The notes: a model not told the origin generated them from the sequence alone. A stretch of DNA of 64,000 nucleotides from JACCZX01 sp963710675 (GCA_963710675.1 CAVQBE010000014.1:35232-99231); one strand, 5' to 3'; shown: positions 9,050 through 18,072, counted from the first letter of the stretch. Numbers and translations: made by a program.

Positions 9050-11734
9050 TTAACGACCGTTGTGGGGAACGTGCGACGTAATGGCGACTTCGCGGAGCAC
9101 CGTCTCAGGTTCGACAGGCTTAACCAGATGTGCGTCGAAACCGGCCTCTAGTGCTTGCACACGGTCTTGCGGCTGGCCGTAGCCCGAGATTGCAATCAGC
9201 CTTATCGGATGGTCCGTCACCGCGTCGCGGATGCCGCGTGCGACATCGTAGCCATTGAGGCCGGGCAATCCGATGTCGATCAATGCAACGTCAGGTCGCA
9301 TGTCCAGCGCTGCCGTCAATCCGCTCGGACCATCGGGCCGTTCCGTAACGACATGACCTGCGACCTCAAGAATAGTGCGCAGCATCGCCCTGGCATCAGC
9401 ATTGTCTTCGATCAGTAGGACGCGACGTTCCTCGCTCGTGCGGTTCAACGGCAACATTGATTGTCGTTGCGTGGTTGGAGCACTGATGCACGGAAGCCTG
9501 ATCGTGAAAGTGCTGCCGAGATCAACGCCATCGCTCGCCGCCTGCGCGGTGCCCCCGTGCAGTTCAGTCAGGCGTTTGACCAGAGTCAACCCGATGCCCA
9601 GCCCTCCGTGCGCGCGTTCGAGACCGCGGTCTCCCTGCACGAACAGGTCAAACACGTTCGGCAGCATCGCGGCGGGAATACCGATGCCGCTATCTGTGAC
9701 GCTTAGCACCGCGTCGTTACCGTCAGCGGTCAGCCCAAACTCGATATGGCCACCGGCAGGCGTGTAGCGCAGCGCGTTAGTGGCTAAATTGGTGACGATT
9801 TGCTCGAGCCGGGTCTCGTCACCTAGCACCCACGTTGGCTCGAGGTTCAGCGAGATGCGATGGCGGTGCGTTCTTCCAGATGCATTCAACGTGGCCAGCG
9901 CGCGGCTTACAACCTCGCCCAGATCCACGGGACCCAGCGCCAACACGATCTTGCCCGACGCGACACGTGCTGCATCCAGCAGGTCATCAACCAAGCGAGC
10001 GAGATGAGCAGATTGCCTTTGAATGACCTCGCGCGCCTGAGCCAATTGATCGCTTCGCCGATGGCCGAGAAGGTGCGAAGCATTCGTGATCGCGGCGAGC
10101 GGATTGCGCAGCTCGTGCCCCAGCATCGCCAGAAACTCGTCCTTGGCGCGGTTCGACGCTTCGGCCTCACTGCGCGCGCGCTGCTCGTTTTCCAGAAGCG
10201 TACGGCGCGCTGCTTCGAGTGTTTTCTCAATTGTCACGTCGCGTACTTCGACGACTGAGCCGAGGGCAACACCAGCACCGAGTAGTGGACTGGCGGCATA
10301 CGCGACATCGCAAAGATGCCCATCCTTGTGCATCAAAACGTCGTGGCCATGCCAAGTGGTGTCTGCGACGAAGGCGCGGCTGAAACAGCATTCCGCAAAG
10401 GAATGCATGGCCTTCTCCCCGGAGCGATGGACCACCTCGTGCAATGTTCGCCCTTCCACTTCAGAAAACGTGAAGCCCGTGAGTCGTTCTGCGGCCGGGT
10501 TCATGAAAGTACAAAGATGGTTGGCATCCGTCATGAACAGCGCGACCGTCGCGTTGGCCGTCACCGCCTGGAGCTGCCGCTGTACCTCAATGCGCGCGTG
10601 TACTGCTTCGCCCGCTCGGCCGAGCGCGCGACTAAGCTCGGCCACTTCGGTCACATCGCCGGCAGGCGGAAGCAATGTCGTTTCACCGCGTGCAAGTGTG
10701 TGCGCGGATTCGGCTAACGCACGAATCGGTTGAGCGATCTTGCGGCCGAACATACTAGCGGTGAAGAATGCGAGAACTACAGCACCCAACGTCCCGAACA
10801 GGACGAGCAGCGTCGCCTCCCAGGCCGCTGCTTCGACCACGGCGGCGGGAACGCCAAGGGCCACTGACCAGCCGCTAAACGATGATGTGTGGTGCGCGGT
10901 GTACACGCGCGTGCCTTCCACGGTGCGGCCTTCGACCCAGCCTTGTGGCGCGTGGTTGAGTGCCGCCTGCAAATCGTTGGAAGCCGTCTGACCTAGCCGC
11001 TCCGCGTGGGCCACCGTGCGCGCCACAAATCTCTTATTGCGATCGACCACTACGCCAATCCAGTTCGCGGGCAGCTGCTGCGACTGCCACAGGCTATAAA
11101 TCGATTGCGGCGACACGACAGCAGTCAGAACGTACCGAACAGCGCCGTCGCGCTTGACGGGCACACGCACCGGAAAGAAAATCCGCCCCCTTAAGCTGCC
11201 GGTCGCCAAGTCACCGACTGCTGGCAAGCCGGTCTTTGCGACGCGCTCGAGGCTTGGCGGCTCTTGAATGGGTGGCAAATTGGATCCGAGCGGCCGCGAC
11301 AGGTTAACAACCGGTTGCCCGGACGGCAGAGCAAGAATTATGTTGACCCAATCTGGCTGGGTCGTCATCACCCGCGCTGCCTCTGCGTGAAACGCCGCGA
11401 AATCTTCGTGGTCAAGGTTGCGCGACGCTGCAACCACCTCAAGCGTCGTGATCGAACCCCGCAGATTTGCATCGATCGCCGTAAGCACTGCAAGCGTGCG
11501 CTCGCGCGCCCCGCGTTCGAATGTGTCCTGCTCGCGCTGCGCAAGTAGTACTGCGCCGATCATCGCGAAAATGATGACGGGAAGCAGCGTTCCGAGTGTC
11601 AGCCACGAAAGCTTGCGCTCCAGAGTCTGCGTCTGCGGCAATCGATCCGGCACGGTCAGCGTATGTTCCGACTCAGCCTGTGGCCCGCGAAGCTCGGTTT
11701 CCAATACAGCCCCTCCCGAGGCAAAGTCTCGCAC
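9050..11734 (-). CDS. Hybrid sensor histidine kinase (Cache-HAMP-PAS-HisKA-HATPase-REC)
   Basis: This is an 894-residue hybrid kinase. Transmembrane segments at about 45-65 and 306-328 flank a Cache-type periplasmic domain. A HAMP-like linker (about 330-383) and a PAS domain (about 385-505, with MNPAAERLTGFT) follow. The HisKA acceptor is His540 in GHELRNPLAAI, and the ATPase N box reads NLATNALRYTP. The receiver domain near the C-terminus has Asp820 and Lys872. It probably autophosphorylates and passes phosphate to its own receiver; no separate output regulator is adjacent. The first ~40 residues before the first membrane segment are of low complexity, so a start further downstream is possible. 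Confidence 0.92.
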   Translation of the reverse strand: MRDFASGGAVLETELRGPQAESEHTLTVPDRLPQTQTLERKLSWLTLGTLLPVIIFAMIGAVLLAQREQDTFERGARERTLAVLTAIDANLRGSITTLEVVAASRNLDHEDFAAFHAEAARVMTTQPDWVNIILALPSGQPVVNLSRPLGSNLPPIQEPPSLERVAKTGLPAVGDLATGSLRGRIFFPVRVPVKRDGAVRYVLTAVVSPQSIYSLWQSQQLPANWIGVVVDRNKRFVARTVAHAERLGQTASNDLQAALNHAPQGWVEGRTVEGTRVYTAHHTSSFSGWSVALGVPAAVVEAAAWEATLLVLFGTLGAVVLAFFTASMFGRKIAQPIRALAESAHTLARGETTLLPPAGDVTEVAELSRALGRAGEAVHARIEVQRQLQAVTANATVALFMTDANHLCTFMNPAAERLTGFTFSEVEGRTLHEVVHRSGEKAMHSFAECCFSRAFVADTTWHGHDVLMHKDGHLCDVAYAASPLLGAGVALGSVVEVRDVTIEKTLEAARRTLLENEQRARSEAEASNRAKDEFLAMLGHELRNPLAAITNASHLLGHRRSDQLAQAREVIQRQSAHLARLVDDLLDAARVASGKIVLALGPVDLGEVVSRALATLNASGRTHRHRISLNLEPTWVLGDETRLEQIVTNLATNALRYTPAGGHIEFGLTADGNDAVLSVTDSGIGIPAAMLPNVFDLFVQGDRGLERAHGGLGIGLTLVKRLTELHGGTAQAASDGVDLGSTFTIRLPCISAPTTQRQSMLPLNRTSEERRVLLIEDNADARAMLRTILEVAGHVVTERPDGPSGLTAALDMRPDVALIDIGLPGLNGYDVARGIRDAVTDHPIRLIAISGYGQPQDRVQALEAGFDAHLVKPVEPETVLREVAITSHVPHNGR

Positions 11735-11881
11735 CGCACCGGCAAAGGTCTATCACGCAAACGTGAGTGCAAGCGCTCGGCGTTCGGTGCGCCGCTATCG
11801 GCCCAAGTACATCAAGGTAATCGCTGAACGACGGTGACGCGCTCTTCGTCTACTCCCGGAGCGCGCGCGGCGCCAGCAGTT

Positions 11882-12082
11882 CTAGGAATACAACTTCTTG
11901 CGCGCCACCATTAGCCGATCAAAAGCCGTGTCCAACTGCGACATCAGCATGTCTTTTTCGAGGTCATATTGCTGCAGAACTATCTGAAGCGCATGCAGTA
12001 GCTTCGCTGCGCTCAACACGTCAAGCTCCGCCGAATAAAGCCGCTCCTCGGCGGTCCTGTCCACTTTAGTTTTGGCTGACAT
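11882..12082 (-). CDS. Small helical protein of unknown function
   Basis: This 66-residue protein is predicted to be almost wholly alpha-helical and charged (AEERLYSAELDVLSAAKLL and later DTAFDRLMVARKKLYS). It has no signal peptide and no membrane segment. A GGGAGGCG sequence just upstream of the ATG at 12082 serves as a ribosome binding site. It stands alone between the second hybrid kinase and the PEP-CTERM gene. Codon choice matches the neighbourhood, which supports a real gene, but I recognise no family. Confidence 0.55.
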   Translation of the reverse strand: MSAKTKVDRTAEERLYSAELDVLSAAKLLHALQIVLQQYDLEKDMLMSQLDTAFDRLMVARKKLYS

Positions 12083-12317
12083 TTTTCGCCTCCCAGCTCA
12101 AAGACCACGCTTTTCAAGCAGCGCGCGTGTAAATAGCCGGGGCGATGTTGCGCTCTTCGATTCCTCTTGCAGTCCTCCAATATTCGCCGGTTCTCCCGGC
12201 TATCTCGCGCCTTGGTGTTGCGACTCAAAAAACAAGAAACGAACAAGGCGCGGGACGACTTGGTTCAAACGCAGTCCGCTGCAGCCTCCGATGGCTTATC
12301 GCGGGTACAAGAACGTT

Positions 12318-13316
12318 TCAGCAGACGTTCGCGCGACGTCTGCGGCGGGAGAAAACGAATCCTCCAAGGCCGAGGGCGAGAAGAGCAAGCGTACCCGGCT
12401 CAGGCACCGTGATGGCGTCGTCGGTCACAATGATGTTGTCGATCAAGGTAAAGAGCAACGCTCCATCGTTGGGATCGGTACTCGACGTGGCATTCGTATC
12501 AGAGTGCCCAAAGAAAATGTTGTTGCCCGTGTTCACTGTGTCGTCAAGCACGGGGACCGTTGCGATGAGCAAGCCATCGACTGTCCAGGTGACATTCAAC
12601 GGCCCCACCGTGATCTCGACCTCGTGCCACTCCATGCTGGCCGAACCGACGACTGTCGTACCGGATTGCTGAGCAAAGAGCGCAAGCTGTGCCGCCGGAG
12701 CGTCATTGCTACCAAAGCCTGCGTAGTAGGGATCGGCAGCGTTAGTGCTGCCCGCAAAGGCGCCCGCCGCATAGATGCCGGCGTCTGTTTCCGCGTATCT
12801 CGTCGGGGCCGTGGGTGAGTAGGCGCGCCAATCGGAGCTGGAATTGCCGTCGCCTGTGGCTCCAAACCAGATACTGTCTTGCGCGCCGCCGGGCCATTGC
12901 GCCACCGTGCCGCTCGTACCCGCGCCGAAGGTCGACAGTTGGGTCGATCCGCTGCCACCCGCCGGGAACGGCCCATTGAAATTGGCCCACCAATCGAACC
13001 TCACGATGTAGCTGCCGCCGAAATTTTGTCCGGTGGGAGAAGCGCTCATGCCACCGAAGATGCCACTGGACTGATTGGCTTGCAGCTTCATGCCTCGAGT
13101 GCCAGGCGCGCTGGGCGCACTCGAGATGCCCACGGTCGAGTAATCGAAGAAGAAATTTGCTGCTGCGTCAGTGGGGCTGCTGTTGACCGTCCAGCTCGCC
13201 GATGGATCAACCTCAAAATTCTGGCTGTATAAGACCGCGCTGAACGCGGGGCCCGCGGCAAACACTGCCAATGCCGTTGCAGTTCGCTTTACCGCAGTGA
13301 ATAGTTGACTGTCCAT
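12318..13316 (-). CDS. PEP-CTERM sorting domain-containing protein
   Basis: This exported protein of 332 residues has a signal peptide (AVFAAGPAFSAV), an extracellular beta-rich domain resembling laminin-G/concanavalin-like sheets (FEVDPSASWTVN near the N-terminus), and a C-terminal PEP-CTERM signal: VPEPGTLALLALGLGGF then an Arg-rich tail. PEP-CTERM proteins are cleaved and sorted by an exosortase, usually with exopolysaccharide production. The start at 13316 is set by AGGAGAG just upstream; a longer frame to 13370 adds 18 unlikely residues. No exosortase or polysaccharide gene is in the window, so the machinery must be elsewhere. Confidence 0.88.
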   Translation of the reverse strand: MDSQLFTAVKRTATALAVFAAGPAFSAVLYSQNFEVDPSASWTVNSSPTDAAANFFFDYSTVGISSAPSAPGTRGMKLQANQSSGIFGGMSASPTGQNFGGSYIVRFDWWANFNGPFPAGGSGSTQLSTFGAGTSGTVAQWPGGAQDSIWFGATGDGNSSSDWRAYSPTAPTRYAETDAGIYAAGAFAGSTNAADPYYAGFGSNDAPAAQLALFAQQSGTTVVGSASMEWHEVEITVGPLNVTWTVDGLLIATVPVLDDTVNTGNNIFFGHSDTNATSSTDPNDGALLFTLIDNIIVTDDAITVPEPGTLALLALGLGGFVFSRRRRRANVC

Positions 13317-13693
13317 TTGCTCTCTCCTGCAGGCGCGGGTTCGGTGCTGAAGCGGCGTTTTTAAGCACAAGATGAGCCGGCTAAAAATTCCGGCGCATTA
13401 ACATAGGCTTGGCTTCGACAGAATCGCTCGATGAGTTGCTGGCGAGGGAAATCGTAAAACTTCCCGACGGTTTCCGGCGGTACTGGAACGCGGACTTCAC
13501 TGCGCCGAAGTGGCAGGCGTCCCGAATCACCAGAACGCCCTATCCAGTGATCAGACCCACGAGCAGACACGCAATCAGGGCAACAATGTTCGTGCTTCCA
13601 GACATACACGCTCCATCGCAAATTACCGAACACTAGCTGCTCGCGAGGCCACCGCGATGATCGATCGTCAAGCACTTACCAAGGCTAGCCGCC
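13317..13693. other. 377-bp intergenic region
   Basis: This gap lies between the divergent PEP-CTERM gene and the 208-residue orphan gene. It holds the promoter of the PEP-CTERM gene and one possible 21-codon minus-strand ORF (13540-13605, listed separately). Longer frames on both strands have no convincing composition or binding sites and are left out. No hairpin, repeat or RNA gene was recognised. Confidence 0.4.
13540..13605 (-). CDS. Possible 21-residue single-pass membrane peptide
   Basis: The ORF starts with ATG at 13605, preceded by GGAG at five-base spacing, and encodes a short peptide that is mostly one hydrophobic helix (NIVALIACLLVGLITG). Bacterial small membrane proteins of this size exist, but the short length means chance occurrence cannot be excluded. 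Confidence 0.25.
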   Translation of the reverse strand: MSGSTNIVALIACLLVGLITG

Positions 13694-14320
13694 ATGCCTA
13701 ACGTTGAGCTTCACCCGATCTCGCTTGACCGCGCCAGGAATCGCCTGGCGCATGACATCAAGACGGACCCGACCGACACGTTTCGCGAACTTCATTCGAA
13801 AGTACTGGCGCAAGTAAAGAAAGTGGAGAACGACTTGACGGCTCTGCATGATTCGATGACGGAACTCGAAACCGGGTACACCAAACAAGATTCCGAATAT
13901 CAAAACAGGCGAGCTCGGGAGGTAAAGCTTTACGGCGCTGATAGCTCTTTCGTCTCAGCGCTCGACGCGAGTCACAAATCTCACCTGGAGCTCCGGCTTC
14001 CGGCGAGGAAAACGGCGCTTGCCATCTCTGATCAGATGGACAGAGCGTTCAAGAATTACCTTGACGGTGGTTTCTCGCCCGCTGAGCTCAGGGCCGCAGC
14101 CGAGGCGGGCATCGGCGTGCTCGCGAACACAGGGCCGTTGACAATGGCTGTGGAGATTTTCAAGAGCATCGACAAGGCGATTGATCGCCTGGATGCTGAG
14201 AAAAGGCAGGCACAACAGTATGCGCTGAAGCTCGAGATTCTCGCGAAGGTGATCGCCAGTTTCGCCACTCTGTTCCGGACGTTGCGAGAGCGAGCCGAGC
14301 AGAGACTCGAAGATTTCTGA
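13694..14320 (+). CDS. Orphan helical cytoplasmic protein
   Basis: This 208-residue protein has no signal peptide. It is largely helical with heptad-like stretches (KVLAQVKKVENDLTALHDSM) and a C-terminal helix rich in Arg and Glu. A moderately hydrophobic segment (AGIGVLANTGPLTMAVEIF) lies at about residues 137-155. I recognise no family. The ATG at 13694 has no clear ribosome binding site, and the ATG is followed immediately by GCCTAACGTT, the same ten bases found at one end of the attC-like site at 14437. It may be a gene cassette or a gene captured with this cargo (inference). Confidence 0.6.
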   Translation: MPNVELHPISLDRARNRLAHDIKTDPTDTFRELHSKVLAQVKKVENDLTALHDSMTELETGYTKQDSEYQNRRAREVKLYGADSSFVSALDASHKSHLELRLPARKTALAISDQMDRAFKNYLDGGFSPAELRAAAEAGIGVLANTGPLTMAVEIFKSIDKAIDRLDAEKRQAQQYALKLEILAKVIASFATLFRTLRERAEQRLEDF

Positions 14321-14631
14321 CCGACCGCCTTCGTCGGCTCGCAGCGTGCCGCAGCCGTGCGCTGACCGTAGGTGTGATCTTCATAAGACACCCCCGCGCC
14401 TGTGGTTAAAAATGTCAAACACGTCAGGCCAAGCACGCCTAACGTTCAGGTTGCAGAGGCACGTCGCTTTTGGCGTTCCTCTCGAACTCAATGTTATGCA
14501 CTCGAGTTGAGCAGCGTCCAGTGTCTCATCAACTAGCTAGGAATGACATGACGGGTCCTTGCCTCCACCGTATCTGCTCGTCACTGTTTCCTGCAGGGTT
14601 CATAGTGTCGTGCGAAGACTGAGGACTGGCG
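14321..14631. other. 311-bp intergenic region containing an attC-like site
   Basis: No gene was recognised in this gap. It contains the imperfect palindrome at 14437-14499, described separately, and the presumed promoter of the CHASE2 operon. Nothing else with a clear signature was seen. Confidence 0.5.
14437..14499 (-). other. Integron attC-like recombination site
   Basis: Read on the minus strand, the site begins with the R'' box GCATAAC and ends with the R' box GTTAGGC, 63 bases in all. Between them are a 5-base spacer, the L'' arm GTTCGAGAGG, an 18-base central loop, the L' arm CCTCTGCAAC and a 6-base spacer. The L arms pair at 8 of 10 positions and the R boxes at 6 of 7. This box order, spacer asymmetry and total size match the attC geometry of integron cassettes. 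No integrase gene and no second complete attC is in the window, so it would be a solitary or degraded cassette end. The call rests on pattern alone. Confidence 0.6.
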
Positions 14632-16131
14632 ATGCAGGGTAGTCACGACTCGCGCCACCGTGGCTGGCGAAGTGCACTTGGCCATTTCGTACAACACATG
14701 CGGGACGACTGGCCCGCCACCATCTTTGTGGCGGCGTTCATGGTGTTCCTGGAGAGCCAGTTCGGATGGCTAGATGCCATCAATGGTCATGCGTTCGTTG
14801 CGATCGGAAACGTGGCTGGCATACCGGAAACGATTGAGAAGGACAAAGCCAAGGCGCTCGTAGTGTTGATCGACGGCGTCGCAGCGGAATCTCGATACCT
14901 GGATCGCTCTCCGCTGGACCGCTGCCAGTTGAAAGACGACATCGCCGCCGTCTATTCAGCGATGGCAAATGTCAATCAGAAACGTGCGCCGGCGCAGCGA
15001 CTCGACATCATGGTCATCGATCTCGATCTATCGCCTGCCCGCTGGCTCGCGAGCGATCCGGGCAGCAAGACCCCTGAAGCAGACTGTGAGCGCAAGTTGC
15101 ATCAGGAGATCATTGATGCTGATACCAAGCACCAAATTCGCACGGTCCTCATGCTGCCTTTCGAATCGTCCGCAGCAAGAGTCAATGAAATCCCGGCGAC
15201 ATGGAGGAACTTGGCGTCCACGGTGACGTTTGGGCTCGCGGGATTGCCCGTCGAGTACGGGTTGGTCATCAAGCAGTACTGTGATCCCAATACTTTGGCA
15301 GCGTCTGCCTACGCTCTGTCAGCAAAGTTAAAGGGCGCCCGGAGAAATTGCGTCGACGAGGCGACCCGCCACTCCGAGCGCAATACCGAACTCATTGATC
15401 CACGCAAGTATCTGTCCGGAGTCGTGCCGATCGCCGTGGGTTCGGGGGCCGACTTGAGCCAGCGAATCGAACTGAAATTGACTGCTGACCAGCCATCTGA
15501 TGCCGCCGCTAACCCAGCAAACTTCAAGGCCGTCTTTTTTGGCGCGGCCTTTGGCGAGGGCGATACTTTTGTTACCCCGCTGGGTGAGCTCTACGGCGTC
15601 GAGATCCATGCCGCGGCTTTTCTCTCATTGCTCGATCCGCTCAGCACGAACAATCATCTGTCCGAATTCTTAGCGGACATCGTCTTCGGATTTCTCTTCG
15701 GCTTCCTTATTGCCTACTGTTGGGAGCAGTATTTCAAGCTAAGACTGAGCCAAGACTCCGACCATCGTCTGTCGGCGCCATTCTGGTTAATGGTTCTTCT
15801 TGTAGCCGTCATCATCATGGCAATCCTGCTGACGTTCGTCTCGCTGCTTCTTCTTGCCAGCTTTGGCATCTGGGCGTCACCGATTCCGATGGCGGTTGGT
15901 ATGTTGGTTGAAAGCTTTGTGTCCGGATCCGTCGCACAGGGAATTCGCACGGCCGACGCGATAAAAGGCATAGGCAAGCCGCCACGCCGTAGCTTTCGCG
16001 AAAGCGCTAAGATGTTTTTTGGCGGCGATTTCTATTTGTTGTTGAAGAAACCGAAGCCTTGGTCGGCCACGCTGGTGGCGTTCCGACTCGTGATGTGGAT
16101 AGCCGTAGTGAGTTTTGCTTTGTTGCATTGA
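14632..16131 (+). CDS. Stand-alone CHASE2-domain membrane protein
   Basis: This 499-residue protein has an N-terminal membrane segment (about 28-46) and a large extracytoplasmic region (about 50-345) that resembles CHASE2: ALVVLIDGVAAESRYL, then DIMVIDLDLSPARW. Several C-terminal membrane helices follow (about 349-367, 385-430 and 480-498). In most proteins CHASE2 is the sensor part of a kinase or cyclase, but here there is no kinase, GGDEF or cyclase output domain; only short cytoplasmic loops remain. It is the first gene of an apparent operon with the secreted protein at 16147 (15-bp gap) and the M48 protease at 16609. It may be a receptor or scaffold for a periplasmic process (inference). 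Confidence 0.75.
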   Translation: MQGSHDSRHRGWRSALGHFVQHMRDDWPATIFVAAFMVFLESQFGWLDAINGHAFVAIGNVAGIPETIEKDKAKALVVLIDGVAAESRYLDRSPLDRCQLKDDIAAVYSAMANVNQKRAPAQRLDIMVIDLDLSPARWLASDPGSKTPEADCERKLHQEIIDADTKHQIRTVLMLPFESSAARVNEIPATWRNLASTVTFGLAGLPVEYGLVIKQYCDPNTLAASAYALSAKLKGARRNCVDEATRHSERNTELIDPRKYLSGVVPIAVGSGADLSQRIELKLTADQPSDAAANPANFKAVFFGAAFGEGDTFVTPLGELYGVEIHAAAFLSLLDPLSTNNHLSEFLADIVFGFLFGFLIAYCWEQYFKLRLSQDSDHRLSAPFWLMVLLVAVIIMAILLTFVSLLLLASFGIWASPIPMAVGMLVESFVSGSVAQGIRTADAIKGIGKPPRRSFRESAKMFFGGDFYLLLKKPKPWSATLVAFRLVMWIAVVSFALLH

Positions 16132-16146
16132 GATCGCAGGCAAAGA

Positions 16147-16581
16147 ATGAAACTGCCCATTGCAATCGTTGCGTTGACAGCGTGTGTGTGGTCGGCGCCA
16201 AGCGCTGCCCAGAAGTGCGTAGGCCTGCTGGACCTGCCCAACGCAACCACCTCAAGCGCGATCAAGGCATTCATCAAAAGCTTCGGCGAAACGCAGCCGC
16301 CTTGTGGGTCGGGGAAGGTCGTTCTGAGCCGCGTTATCAATCGCGAAAAGACCGGCGGCCGAAAGCTGGAACCCGACAAACCTCTGGACCTGAAGAAGGC
16401 AGAGGCTAATTTGGAGGCAGCTCTGAAGGATCCGGCGATAAAGGCACGTATCGACAAAGCGCGCGCGGACATCAAAGACGAGAACGTCCTGCTCGCCTAC
16501 GAAGCCGCGGTGTTCGATGATGAGGGCTACTACGACGCCCGCGAGCTGAAGATTCAACAGCTTCTGCAGCGGATCAACTGA
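16147..16581 (+). CDS. Small secreted protein of unknown function
   Basis: The protein has 144 residues with a cleavable signal peptide (LPIAIVALTACVW, cleavage near SAAQ). Two cysteines in the mature N-terminal part (KCVGL and PPCGSG) could form a disulfide. The C-terminal half is helical and charged. No family was recognised. It lies 15 bp after the CHASE2 gene and 27 bp before the M48 protease, so it is very likely co-transcribed and may be a partner or substrate of either. Confidence 0.65.
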   Translation: MKLPIAIVALTACVWSAPSAAQKCVGLLDLPNATTSSAIKAFIKSFGETQPPCGSGKVVLSRVINREKTGGRKLEPDKPLDLKKAEANLEAALKDPAIKARIDKARADIKDENVLLAYEAAVFDDEGYYDARELKIQQLLQRIN

Positions 16582-16608
16582 GGCGCGCAGCCCGTCCGGA
16601 GGCACGCG

Positions 16609-17706
16609 ATGTCGCGAAGGTCATTGAAGTTCATTGGTCTGTTGGCGTTGCTGACGACGGTAGCTGGACCCGCAAGCACGCTTGGCCAGACTGACGGATT
16701 TAGAACGAAGGAAATCACCAAGCTGTCGTCCAAAGCCTCGGTGGTGCTCGAAAAGAACTGTCCGGTCATTGTCCAGCCGTACACGCTATCCGATAACGCC
16801 GCTTCTCTCGCCGTATTTGGCGCCAAGGAAGCGGTGGCGGATGTCGGGGCACGCTTGCTTGCAAGCGCGGGCAGCCTCCTCGCCGGCGGCCGGCCTTCAA
16901 CCTCAGTAGCGCCCGCAAGCAACAAGCTCAGCGCCTCAACCAAGTTGGCAGCGAAGCAACTCAACTGGCTTCCGATGACCACTGAAGTCGCCTATGGCGA
17001 GCGCCTTCATCAGCAGGAGCCAGCGATTTTGGAGCGGGACAGCAAGCTGGGACAGAAGTATTACCCCGTCGCTGACAAACTACTGAGGGAGGTATTGGAT
17101 AACGTCGGTGAGGGGCACGAATACGAGTTCAAACTCTTCATCCTGAAAAATTCGTCACGCAATGCGGCCGCTCGCCCGGGTGGCTTCCTGTACGTGGATC
17201 AGGGGCTCGTCGACAACGACGCGCAATTGCCCAAGGCTTACTTTGCACTCGCGCACGAGGTCGCCCATGTGCTGCAGAGACATGAAACCAAGGAATTGCA
17301 AAGCAACGTCATCGACTCGATCTCATCCAAAGACGACCTGGTCAGATTGGTGACTACGTCACGAGGCGACCCGAATGCAACCCTGGCGTACATAAAGGTT
17401 GAGAGGAACCGTTTCACTCGACATCACGTGGACCAGGAGCTGCAGGCGGACTCGTGCGCGGTCCGCTTGCTAAGTCGCGCCCTTCCAGATCAGAAGGCAC
17501 TCGCTGCATCCATTAATGCTTTCGTCAACGACTTGCCAAAAGCGGAACACACGCAGGCTTCTCCGACGTCGCAGTCGGATGAAGGAAAGCTGGCGCAGTC
17601 GGTCCACGATATCGTTGACACGCCGGTAAAGCGCCATCCGAACAACGAAGAGAGACTGCAGAACCTGCGATCGATCTACTCCGAGATCGCGTCAAAGGGG
17701 CCTTAG
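16609..17706 (+). CDS. Periplasmic M48-family zinc metalloprotease
   Basis: This secreted protease of 365 residues has a signal peptide ending near STLGQ. The zinc motif is HEVAH (His216, Glu217, His220), and the third ligand is probably Glu276 in QELQADSCAV, which fits the M48 ExxAD-like motif. The sequence GGFLYVDQGL before the active site is typical of BepA/LoiP-like M48 enzymes. The start at 16609 has GGAGG shortly upstream. It is the last gene of the CHASE2 operon. BepA-like relatives degrade or assemble outer-membrane proteins; the target here is unknown. Confidence 0.9.
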   Translation: MSRRSLKFIGLLALLTTVAGPASTLGQTDGFRTKEITKLSSKASVVLEKNCPVIVQPYTLSDNAASLAVFGAKEAVADVGARLLASAGSLLAGGRPSTSVAPASNKLSASTKLAAKQLNWLPMTTEVAYGERLHQQEPAILERDSKLGQKYYPVADKLLREVLDNVGEGHEYEFKLFILKNSSRNAAARPGGFLYVDQGLVDNDAQLPKAYFALAHEVAHVLQRHETKELQSNVIDSISSKDDLVRLVTTSRGDPNATLAYIKVERNRFTRHHVDQELQADSCAVRLLSRALPDQKALAASINAFVNDLPKAEHTQASPTSQSDEGKLAQSVHDIVDTPVKRHPNNEERLQNLRSIYSEIASKGP

Positions 17707-18072
17707 TCGTCGGAGACTGCTCGTCAACACCGCGGGCGTATGAATGACGACATTAGCTTCAGGTGTTCATTCACGCACGGCGCTTTGGGCACGCTCAAAC
17801 CAGGTTGCCGCCCGCGCATCCTTCGGACAGGCCTTCACCAGCCGATAAAGAAACTCGCTGCCGTCGAAGAACGACTTGGTCAGCAGCGTTCATGCGGGCG
17901 TGAATGCGGATCTCGCCATACTCAGCGAAGAGTCCCCATGTGCTGAATCTTCTACACATTCTCGGGTGAATTTGCTCTGTCCGATTGACTCGGTCTGATT
18001 AAGACTCACTGCACCGTTCATCTTCGAACGGGAGTTCATTAAACGTGCTGTACCCATTAATTGGAGAAAGTC
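17707..18072. other. 366-bp intergenic region with a coding-like remnant
   Basis: There is no intact gene here. On the minus strand, 17767-17910 reads as a protein-like C-terminal fragment (listed separately). The last ~70 bases before 18073 are AT-richer and probably contain the promoter of the mini-lipoprotein gene. Confidence 0.45.
17767..17910 (-). pseudogene. Possible decayed C-terminal coding fragment
   Basis: One minus-strand frame encodes a natural-looking tail (KSFFDGSEFLYRLVKACPKD, then ATWFERAQSAV and a stop at 17767). An upstream stretch in another frame (LFAEYGEIRIHAR) looks protein-like too, so a frameshift may separate them. No start codon with a binding site was found. The family is not recognised; the segment may simply be chance coding potential. 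Confidence 0.3.

Noticed and set aside
13697..13760. Second attC-like end at GCCTAACGTT inside the orphan gene start
   Set aside because: No matching R'' box within 150 bases on the required side; the local palindrome GCGCCAGG/CCTGGCGC lies in coding sequence and does not complete attC geometry.
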